Part shown: positions 49,601-61,600 of the stretch, piece after piece | Layout: every line of letters begins with the position of its first letter | How positions within the stretch are numbered: the first letter of the stretch is position 1 | Assembly: GCA_947561715.1 (NCBI GenBank) | Contig: OX387200.1 | Span: forward strand, 20,958,501-21,022,500 | Origin: Ascidia mentula | Lineage: Eukaryota; Chordata; Ascidiacea; Phlebobranchia; Ascidiidae | Reading direction: 5' to 3' | Length of the DNA: 64,000 nucleotides | The notes under the pieces: model-generated | What the model saw: the letters and a program-made list of their open reading frames with translations, nothing else | Database searches by the model: none | Told to the model about the DNA's origin: nothing | Program-made: the position numbers and the translations under genes

Positions 49601-52600
49601 ATGAAGAGAAAACACATAATGTGGTTGGTTGGGTGTCGGCTTCAGATGCGACACCACAGTGGAATAGAGATCATATGCACCGGCAATGATGGCCTGCACA
49701 TAAATCAGTAGCAGGTGAAACCACAATTTAACTTGTTATATCACCAATAGTTTGACATATTGAAACTGCAACATGACATAGGGACACTGGAACATGACTC
49801 AGTAATTCTGACAAATTAATTCCGTACCTGTGACAAGTCATAATGTCGCACCAGGGAATAAGCCGGAAATTCTTCAAGCCAAGATTGAACAGAACTGTGA
49901 TACATGCTGAGAATTGCATCTTTGCCAGGCTAAAAAAAATATAATCTCTACAGTTTCATCAGTGCCCATATAATACTACCAGAAGAACAGATTCTTTAAA
50001 ATTGCAACTAAATTCCAACTTTCTATTTGTAATGGCCCAAATTAGAAAAAGTCAAATAAAAACCTTTAAAAAATGCAAAACAGTGAAGTTTCTTGTCAGT
50101 CTTGGTGAGAGAGATTGTGAAACTTTTCCCAAACCAGATCCTGGTGATCCCGGTGTGGTTGCCGTAGCAACAAATGCAATGTCAGCTTCCAAGGATTTGA
50201 AGAGCAACCTCTCCAACTCATAAACCCCATTCAGTGATAAAATCTGAAACAAAATAAAGAACAATATTTATTTGGAAGTAGAAAAATAAGAAAAGGAAAA
50301 GATAAATTTGAAATAATTTAGCGGAATCTCTCGAAAGGCAATCAAAACCATTTTGAACAAGTTAATTATGACATACCTGTCTGAGTAGTTCCAACGTTGG
50401 TTGTACTCGTGAACCACCATTCCCAGGACAACGTGCACAAGACACATCGTCCAAGAAAAACAATGCCATGAATTTGCTGAAAGATCTTGAAGCGATGACA
50501 GCATTAGGGTGGGCCATCAGACCTAGGTTGTGTTGCTTGGATGAAGGCAAGGCTTTCGATTCGATCAAGCGTTGAAAGTGGGAAGCAGTTAAACCTGTAG
50601 AAAGCAATTTGTTATAATTGTTACTTAATTATCCCCATCGTTTTAGTGCATAATTTTCAACTACGTCTTCTAACAGATGTTGATGTAGTTTAAAGCGAGT
50701 GGTTTGAAATCTATATCTGTGGGGTGGCTGAATCGTTAGGGATGAATATTTACATCACAGCGGGTTGGTGATTTCAATGGGATGCCAACAAGGAAAATGG
50801 TTAGGAATCCCTGGTTTACAAAGCAGTCACAGGGCAAAGTTTTAATTGTGGTTTTTGTTTAAATTTACATTCTTGTGCTTGAGATCAAACAACAAGTCTT
50901 TGTTTGTCACACAATTACTTTAAACACATGTTTGTTACAAACCAACAGACAACCATTTTCTAAACACCATATTTCCGAATCATAAACAAGGTCAAACTAC
51001 AAATAACATTCACCTGGTGAGACTGATATTTTAGTGAGGTTATGTTCGCTCTGCAGAAGATTTTTAACAAGACTTGATTTTCCACTCCCTCTGTCACCAA
51101 CGAGAAGAACAGAATGTTGGTTGCTTAGAAGGATTGAGGATATGTGTGCATAGCGCTCCAACTATTAAATTAAAGACCATTAGCAAGTTTGTGATAACAA
51201 CAAACAGCTTGCATAAACACAACAAATATTCAGTTACACTTGTGTTAGTTGCTCTAAACTAGCAATGGCGTAAATGTGCACTTTGCTGTTACATTGTATC
51301 CTATGTAATAGCAATACTTACATTTGGAAAGAAATGCACTAGCTTGTGATCATTTTTAACACTGAAGCACACAAAAATACCTGGTGGAGAGGAATATACT
51401 GGGAGCCATCCTGCATTACTCCTCTGGGTCTAAGATCTATTTTATCCTCCCACATGCTGAACCGACCAAATTCCTCATCCACAAAATAATCGTACACAGT
51501 TTCATAGGATGGGAAGGGATTGTTGTGTCTAAAAATTATAAATGGATAATTTTAAACCTTTGAGGCTCCAGGTTGACACTAATGTAATGAAATATAAGAA
51601 TCTGTAAGTTATTTGTAATGTTTTTTTTGCACAAAAAGTATGTGAATATTATTACTGATGCAATGCTTAGTAAGGCTATTCCCCGTTAAGGCAGTTACAG
51701 ATAATATTTTAGTGGTAAGTGGGCTATGTGAGGATTGTCTTCGAAACAATTGAACATGAATCACCTTGACTTATCAAAGACTTCCTTCACGACTTGATCA
51801 AATTTCTGCATCTCATTTTCTGGCAAGCTTCCCCCGAAAGCCCAAACAAATGAAAAAGCAAACAGGTTGATGGCAATCTGATGGTGGGAGTCGGGGATTG
51901 CGTCATCGAGTCGAGAGCGAATTCCACTTGCTCCTGTTCTCGTTGATCGAGCGTCATCAGGAGAAGTTTGTTGTGACCTTCATGTATCAATGACTTGTTA
52001 AAACCAACTGACATTTGGATTGCTGTTGCAACTGCTCTTGTACACAATATATTTTCTGATTGTTGCTGTGATGTAATTTAGTTTATTGGTTCATCCATGC
52101 CTTAATGAGCAGGAACCTCATGAAAAGTTTACACTTGTAAGTTTCTGTGGAATACAGGAGATGTGTTTGAGACATGATATTCTTAAGGTATAACTTTGTC
52201 ACCAAACGTTCAGTATATGATGTCTGGCAGCATAAGCAGGGACAACATGCAATTTCCTCCCAAAAAATATTATGGGAGAAATAATTTGGAAATTAGAACC
52301 TCTTTCCAATCGTCACATCATCTTGTGATGCCTCCTGGTGTCCGGAATTGCCCCTCATGAACATGTGCGAGGTTAGACAAGAAGACAAGATCGACATAAA
52401 TGAAGTTATCTCGTGAATTCCGGAACAAGGTTTGTTTGTCGTCTGTGAAAGAATTCAACCACACTTAACATTTTGTGTGGGAAGTTTTCTGACCATCCAA
52501 ACAACTCACACTAAGAACACAGCTCATTGCATAGCTTTGTTAATAGTTTAAAGTTCAGACCTTGTAAAAATAATCCATTCCTTGTTGCAAAAGTGAGCCA

Positions 52601-55600
52601 TAATTTTGGCTGAGGAATTTCAGTATAGGTGGAACCAAATCTTCTACCATTTCTCTCCATACTTTTATAGTAGATTGAGTGAGTGCATACTGACTGTAGG
52701 CACCATCCAACCATGTTGTTATAACATTTCTCCAGTTTTGTGGCACCGAACAGTGCATTATGGCACACCTGTATTAAGAACAAAGTTGGGAAAAAATTTT
52801 TTTTTTAGCTTTTTGTTTTGAAATACAACTGGATATGAAGATTATGTTTGACTGTGATTCAAAGTGAACAATGGAGGATTCATTTATTTGCCATGTTTTA
52901 ACTGGTGTCCAGGATATTTGAGTGACCACAGTTTTAAATTTAAAAAACATTAGTTATGACATTTCATGACCTTTGTCTTTTGAAATACCCTGTAATTATA
53001 TAGCAATTAAATTAAAGCGTGGTAAGTCACTGTTTGGTTCAAACCCTGCTGGTCAGATTGTACTTAAGGTTTTATGTAAGAAAGTAGGTTTACCTCGTAG
53101 CTATAGCGGGTGACGCAGAGGAAAAGTTGTCAACCTCGAATATAAAGTTGGTTGATGTTGGGAGCGAGATGTCATCAATGTTGCTCAAGTGAGCCCTCTT
53201 GTGGTCATCCAACAGACAACTAATGTTGTCGACCCATGAAGGCTGGATTTCTCCGTCCATCACTATCCACTTTTTCAGACTGAATATCACAATTTTGCAA
53301 CATTTTATATTAAATCTGATCAATTTTATGGTTTTGAGGAGAAATTAGTAAAATGTTGAGAAAGTTGTATTCCCAACTAAATAATTTATACTGCACCTTG
53401 GCATGGACTTCATAATATCTGTGCCAGCACTTTTTTGTCTTCCAGCCGATGGCTGTAAACTTTCAGATCTTTTGTCTTTTTTCAATGAACCAACTTTGTG
53501 AATAATTGTGCACTCCTTGAGCAGCTTCACCAACAAACCTTAAAACACTCAAATTTTAGACCCAAGTTTCTAAAAAATTATTTTATTTATGAACAAACCA
53601 TTTTTCCACACTCTACTTTTAGGCTTGTGGAATCCAAACAAATCAGCATTTGTGTGTGCATTGGGAAAAAGCGTAGTTATGTCCACCCTTCCATATGAGT
53701 CTGTGTCCAACAAACCACCATAACCACATTGTGTGTCTTCATCTGTAAAACAAATAATTGTAAAGAGAAGAAATCAGAAAACGTTGGCTGGAACTGCCTG
53801 GCACATAAGCTTTATTAAATTAACCGCAAAGCTGTAATAAATAGCAGGCCTGTGTAAACTGTAAAGCTCAATAAAAACTTTTTAAACATCCTCAAAAAAT
53901 TTACAAAACAGAATTTTTAAAACGATAGGGGAAAACACTACGAAAATGCTTCTTCTGTATGATGTCTGAATTTTGTCTGAGTTTGGCAAAGAACAAATTT
54001 TTTACTGTATTTAACAATGGAAACCGTATATCCCACTCACCAAACGCTTCAAAAACATCCGACTGAATGAATTCACTTGCAGAAGTGGATACACCACTTT
54101 TAAGACTTTTCTTTCCAAAGGTCTGAAAAATGACATGATATTGTTTGTATATAGTATGCATAGCAAGAGTCTAATAACATGTGGTACCTGCCCACTTTGC
54201 GAAGTGCTTTTCCCTTTGAATAATGCCACATCAATCAGTGCCTCTGTGCCAAGACTATTTAGAGCTTTGGATAAAACTCTGAAAACAGAACATGTGATTT
54301 TTGTGCACACAAATGAAAACTTACTTTAAGAAATTAATCCAAATGGACATAACTAGGTACAGCAGAGGGGAGCACCTATTGATTACAAGTGGCACACTTC
54401 ACCCATAAATAATGAAAGAAAAAGCAGGATTGCTTGTGAAATAATAGTAATAATACTAGACATGAATTTTACTAAAATTAATTCAAATCTAAAACTAACA
54501 TAATAGAAACACATAAAAGAATGAAGAGGTAAAATTTGGGGTTTGAATTAAATGTGAAAAAAAACTGGCACATTGGAAGCAAAATGTTGGTCACCGATAA
54601 CCTACACCATCCATAAGGACAATAACAGTATTCTTAACTTCTAAATGTTGTCAAAGACTTCCCACACCTGCAAATTGTTGTTTTGCCAGAACCAGCTGCA
54701 CCAGCTATAACAACACTTTGTTTGAGTTTGAGGAGAGTGTAGAGTTGGCATGCTTTGTTTATCCACTCTTCTGATGGTTGCAGACCATCTGTGACCATTT
54801 GCTGCTGTATTGTGCCTAAAGATCCATAAAAAACACCAATATTAGGTGTTATACCCAGTATGGGTTATTGTCACATTTATTCAAGAACAGAAAGCCAATA
54901 TTGCCAATGGTAACAATGTTTTGTTACCAAAGTAAGCAGATATAGGGAAAAATTTAATACTTATCTTTGAACTGAAGTGCAGTTTTACAATAAACCAGTG
55001 GCTCTCAAAAGTATTTTTGTAGAAAGGAAAACAAGAAAAGGAAAACTGAACTAATTTCGCATGAAAATTGTGAACTTAAAATCCAATCTAAATGCGTTGC
55101 TGACCAGAAGTTTAACAAAATGAATTAAGCATTTGATCTTAAAATTAATTTCTGTAAATATCAATTTTCTAATATGCATGAAAAATATGCCTGTTTATGT
55201 ACCTGCCAGTTTGGTGTCCTGGTCTTTAGATGCAAGGGGTTGGGTCACCATAGGAAAAATGGTTTTCAGGTTTTCTTTTAAACGGGCCAATATCTGTGGA
55301 CTAAAGGGAAAAGCATATTTGTTTCTCGGTTCAAAGCAAAAATACTTTGAACATAGTTTTATCTTGACACAAGTGAACATTGTTGAACCACAAATATTCT
55401 TTCGTCCACACTGTAATTGTGTTCACCACACAACCTAATCTCCACTTACTCAGTCAACTTGGCCTTGTAGGTAATCAGCAGACCATGAACCAGTGCAAGT
55501 TCCTCATTGTGACTGGCGAGAATCATCTCAGATCTTCGACTTGAGCGACTGACGCTCGTTGCAGATGAGGTTGATGATGGAGGATATCCTCCTCCTCCTG

Positions 55601-58600
55601 TATCTGATTCACACATGGAAGTTCCTCGGCTTCGTTGCTGATTTGAGAGTTGTGGAAAGAGACGTGCAGCTAACGATATGATCGAACGGACATTGTTTAA
55701 CCCGAGGCTTGCGATCTGAAGGTAAGAATTAGAAATAAAAATATGTTAGCCATAAGGTGTTTGCAGTTGGGTAACAAAAACATGCAACACAAAATAAAGT
55801 TATACCAAGAAACTTTTGTCAAAAATCCTATATAACTAACTGAAAGGTCAAAAATTACAGAAACTGTTACTTTAATGCTGGTTAAAATATGTTTTTGAAA
55901 CAATTTCATACACTTGCAGCTTCATTCGCCACGGTTGCTCCTTCTGAGGTGACATAATCGACATTGGATCTCATAAACTGGAAAGCAAGATGAAGCTTCT
56001 GAGAAAGATTTTTGGCATCCATAAAACCAGCAGCTTGCAACCAGACCTGGAATGTTAAAGTTGATCCAATAACATTAAGTAACTACTTTTTTTTTATATC
56101 TGGAAAACTTGCTAAAAAAGAAATTTAGCTTGAGGATTGTTTTTATTTATTTTACCTCCATCAACTTGGCTTCATCTGGTTTAATCAGACAAGTTGGACG
56201 GTAAATGACTTTTAAGCTGTCTGGAATCTCGGGCTGGCAACTGAAAGAGAAAAAGCAATGAACTTTGCAGCTATTATTGGGAGTGATGTTTAAATAAAAG
56301 TAGGGAAACTATGCATGACATTGACATGATGAAACATAAATTAGTACTGAAAAAAGTACGAAGCTCGAAAAAAATTAAATCTTTTGGTAAAGAGCAGTGG
56401 AATTTTTTGTTTGCATGATTACCCTGGTTGGGTTGTGAAAGTCATAAACAATCCAAATCCCTCCTTCACTTTTAGAAGTTTGTTGTCAAACGCAAGATTT
56501 CCAATTCCCTTTCTATTATCCATCTGTGGTCTCAGGTCTATTTCTTCGATGGGCAAATTGTTAAGTTGATGTAAGTATGACGGTAACACTTGAGGACACC
56601 ATACATCTGGTCCTACTGTCGTGTGTAGAGTTGTAACCGAATTGCTTCTCTGTGATATAAACAATAGTTTAAAGCTCACAATATTACTTGTGAATTACAC
56701 AAATTACAAAATTTAGCATGTGTAAACAAGACTAGTGAGCTGCAGACAGTGGATAATATTTCGAGCTGTAAGGACTCATCAATGCAGCTAGTCACTGCGG
56801 CTCTGGAATAGCTGGTAAACTGGTTTTGGACACAACATTACAGGTCGAAGTAGTTTGTGCATTGTTTGTAGCTCACTGATCATTATGGCATATATACCTC
56901 TTTTACAACATTGTTTTATTAAAAATATTATTTTGGTTTACCTTTAACCTGTTGTTTCCATCATTTCCATGAACTGTGTATTTGGTGTTGAAGGATTGCT
57001 TGAGAAGGAAGTAGGCGTCCTGGATCTGTTTGATGTACTGAGATAATATGGACAGTGTTGTATGTTTCAAGTGCTCAGCATGATCGAAACACAGCCAGGA
57101 ACCGGTCTCAACCATTCCACACAAGGTTCTGAAACGAAATAATAAATTGACCCTATTTTGATAGGCATGGAATATTTTAAAACAAATTGAACAATTTAAA
57201 CAATAAGCTTAGACCATGTGATGAAGTTTGTCATGCCAACTGATTGACAAATTAATTGCTTTGGCGTACAAAAGTTTGCCATGCCAATAGACATATGAAG
57301 TATAGCATATGATAGAATTGGCGTCACAGTAAGATATTATGTTGCTAATGAATCATTTTTAAATGTAATAAGTCAAAATTTTGTTGACATGTAACCAGAA
57401 GTTGTGTTTTTTTAAGAATGTTTGTGAATAAAGGTTTCAAAAAAAAGCTTATTTCCAAAAATGAAATAATCCATACAAGCAATGTGTATCTTTCAAACCT
57501 TTTCATCAAAGCAATACTAAGATCCTCAGAAGAACTCAGGTTGATAAAGTGTCGACCAAAAGCTCTGGCCAGTTCAGAGATAACTAAAGATTTTCCAACA
57601 CTGCTTGGACCGAACAATCCTCCACATCTACCAAGTTGTTGGGTGATTGCTAAGTTAACGGAGCATCTGAAATATGACAGCATAATGATAATCAGATTTG
57701 AAACATTTGATTTTCAAATTTTATATTACACAGACCGTGATAATGTTTAAATTTTATTTAAATTACTTAAAACAATACTGCCGCCTGTAGAATATCTGTG
57801 CTGATTACTTCTGCAAAATTAGAAAAAAAGACATACATATGCATACTGCACTGTAAATACCCTAAACAGAAGGTTTTCTACAGCTAAGAACCATACATGG
57901 ATATAATAAAGTGCAAACCTTTCAGTCATTGGAGTGACCACTGTTGCCATGGCCACTGCCCCAACGCAGGTGTCCGAGTTTTTTCTGATGCCATAATATT
58001 CGTAACCGTAGTCAGTTTTGTGGCCCAATTGGTCGATGTAACAATTGCCGGCCACCGCAGTTTTGGTGAGCGATGAATGGGGATATCCTTCGATCTCTTC
58101 TTCAAGCTTCAAGTTGATTTCAGAATAATCAACGACATCTGCTGAATATCTGCACAGGACCAAATACACAGAGATAAATTATGTTTATACAGATGGCTTT
58201 CGTAGCTACACAACATTTATATCTTGTCCATAATATCCCCACAAGGGAAAACCAACATACATATTCTAATGCCCGTAAAAACAGTTTTCAAAACATGCCA
58301 GTTGGAAAAAAATCTAATGATATTGTGCCGGTAGTAGAAGTTCCAATAACAAATGTTCTTATCATGGTCAAGCTAAAATAACAAATGACTGACTATGTTA
58401 GTGGCAGGCAAGTCTAAAAAACAGAAAACCTTTTTTATTGAGAGTATTACCCACTTAATTTTTTGACATACTTAATAATGCTTTGCCATTCATAAGCACT
58501 TGTTGTCTTTATCCCACATTTTTCCAGTGTACTTAGAATATCCCTGTGATAAACAGTCTGTGTAATGAGGGCTGACAACACAGACTGCAATCTTCTTTGC

Positions 58601-61600
58601 ACAGAAGTTTTTGTAGAAGTCCCTAAACTATCCTGCATAGCTTGACTGAAAAACAAAAGAAGAACTGAGAAAAGAAATGCAGAGCACTGCAAACAATATT
58701 TCATAACAACCAAATTGTGTTTTACTTATTTGGAAAACTTTTTTTTTTAATTAAAGACTTGTCATTCAAATACCCAAGTTGTTTGAGATGAAAAACTGTT
58801 TCCTTCTTAATCCTTTCCAGATCTTCTGAACTTGCACCGGATTTAAAATATTTCTTGACCACCCCAAACCACAGAACGGCATCAGCGAGCAGGTTGACTT
58901 GGCAAGGATATTTTAGCAGCCAGTGTCTGATGATAAAAAAAAATTATAACACTATACATCATCATAGTCACCGTGTGGAATTAACCAGGACAAAGACATT
59001 GGATGTTTTTCTGGTCTTAGCAACAATGACAATTAAGAGTTGATAATAAACATTATACCTGTATTGAGCAGTTTGTGGGTTGTCCTCATCAGCTATCGCC
59101 TCCAAATCAAACACATCATTCATTGCTTCCAACACACTGGAAACATCTAAGCAAGGTAAAAGCTATCTAGCATGCTGTAATCATACAAACAACTTAGCAG
59201 CTAATTTAAGGACTAGTCATCATATAAATAATAGCCAAAATTTTCATAAAAGAAAAACAACTTGTGTCATATTGCAACCAGAACACTTAGATAGATTTGT
59301 ATTAAAAGGTTTTGTACCAGAGGTTTTTATGGCTAATAAAGGTTTGGTGGTCTTGGGATGACCAACAACCTCATATTTTAGCTATAAACTGTTTTTCACA
59401 AAACCAAACCTTTCTGAAGTTTGAACTCGATCAAGTTTTTAAGCTGTTTTCGTAAAGACTCTTTGATTCTATCGTCAAGACAACGCAACCACATGGTGGC
59501 ATCTGTGTGACTTTCCAGAGGTTCAATGTCAACCGACTCCTTGTAGTTTCCAACAATTCCGGTAACTTCAAGTCTGCCAAACAATTTTTTGTAAATTCAA
59601 CAGCTACGCAGAAATAATACCATGCATTCGCATAGCAAGACAGGATCACCCCACTGCGCAGGCCCTTTATATAGGCGATCACAGCTTTAATATTCAACAG
59701 CTTCATTTTAAATACATGCGTACATCATGGAAGGTGTGATATTAGCAGCAATATTGTATGAGCTAATGCAAACACAGCAGTGTTCGAAACATTTGCCTAA
59801 TAATTGGCAGCATTAGTTTTGGTTTTCCTATCCCCTGTAATTAAGTCCAAGTTTTTTGCACCAAAAAACTAAAAAAATTTTGAGAACAGTTGTTGGAAAA
59901 AAGGCAATTATGTATCTGTCATGCAACTTACTTGTGTGAGTGGAGTTCTTGTACAAGGGATGTTTTAGTATTGCGAGCTTGTTTGGCATCTCCTTTGGGA
60001 AGGGTGAATGTAACTGACCTGATGCTCGAAAAACACTTTCTCACATAGGGGATAAGTGCTTTTGGCTGACGAGATATTCCCAAAAGTCTCACACAGTCCT
60101 CATCGCACAGAAAATACAATCTACGAAAGTGTCAATTACAAGACATGTTTGGAGCTTGACTAAAACGTTATTCAATATTCTTTGTAAAGCAGTATTTCTG
60201 TACGAGATCAAAACAACGACCAAGTCAGCTCAAATGTTTTATTAGTAATACTGCTTGTGATTCATGGTTGACAGCCAGCAAGGGTACCCAGGTACCAGTA
60301 TATCTAGTTTAGTTTTTGATATACTGTAATACATTCTAAAAAAAATTACGACTTTTCTTTCAGATCTAATAAGAAAGCTAATAGTTTTTCTCAAAATTTG
60401 AATAGATCATGACTTCTAATCTAACAGACAAATACCTCGGAAAATGAGTTCTAAAGTTTTCGAGCAAAGTTGAGATACCGTACAAAACTTCTTCTTCGAT
60501 CTTGATGCAGGAAATAAGATGTTTTCTGAGAACTTCTCCCTGCATTTCACGCCAGCCCTTCTGGCCATGCAACCTGTAGATAGATGAGTAGAAACATTTA
60601 GTTCATGCCTTTCGACTTACAGCAAGTAAACTTGCCACAAATAATTGCATCGGGCACTGCAACAAAGCACAAACAAAACAATATTTAAAAATAGTCGGTA
60701 ACTTCCGCCTATTATGCAATTTTACACACATTGTGACAAGGCAAACAGTTGTGTATTTAACATTTACTCGGTTATTGAATGATATTATGCTCCTGTTTTT
60801 TTTCAATTAGGCATTAAATTGAAAATGCTTTTTAAGTATTGCTTATTGGAATAGTACCTTGACATCACTGAAAGAACTTTTGGGTCTTGAGACGTGGCTG
60901 ATATGTACTCTCTGTACATGAGGTCAGCAGCATCAAACTGTGGTTTAAGATGTGAAAACTGTCTACTCAAACCAACTTCTCCTTGGAATATTTTGGTCAG
61001 GTACATCCACTTGTCTTGGCAGGAAACCCAAAGATTCACAACTTCGCCAATCTGAACAAAGTGATAAAAGTTTATCCTCAGTGGAAAAGTATGGGCACAA
61101 ATTGCAGAATTAATGGGGATGCTTTTATTTTTATTGCTTCAGCAAATGTTTTATCCATCATGTCGGTGTAAGAGTAGCGTTAAAACATGTTGGACATTGT
61201 GAATTGGCTGTGATGCCAGTCAACCTAATGATCCAAATACGACAGCTGAGACATACAAGTAAAAAGGTGCTGTGCATCAGGGCAACTCTGCCTTGCCACA
61301 TGATAACATGAAACACTCCAGCATTGCCCTAGAAACTTATTACACAATTTTAATGTTTGTTAACAAAATGTTATTTAAAAAACTTCTTCTTTGATAAAAA
61401 ATACAGCAAGGTTACCTGCTGCAAAGTGTCGCTCCATATTTCTGCATCACCTTTAACTTCAACTGCATGCTTGGATTGCAGCATACCTTGCAACATAACA
61501 TGACTGTCAGAGACGTCTCTGAGGAGATCTACCACACCCACAAGAATAAAAGTCTCGCTGTCTTTTTCCTGTGGGTGGATAAATATTGATGATGACAATC

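Noticed and set aside
53020-53060. GGTTCAAACCC box resembling a tRNA T-arm
   Set aside because: No A box or cloverleaf partner around it; a chance B-box match.
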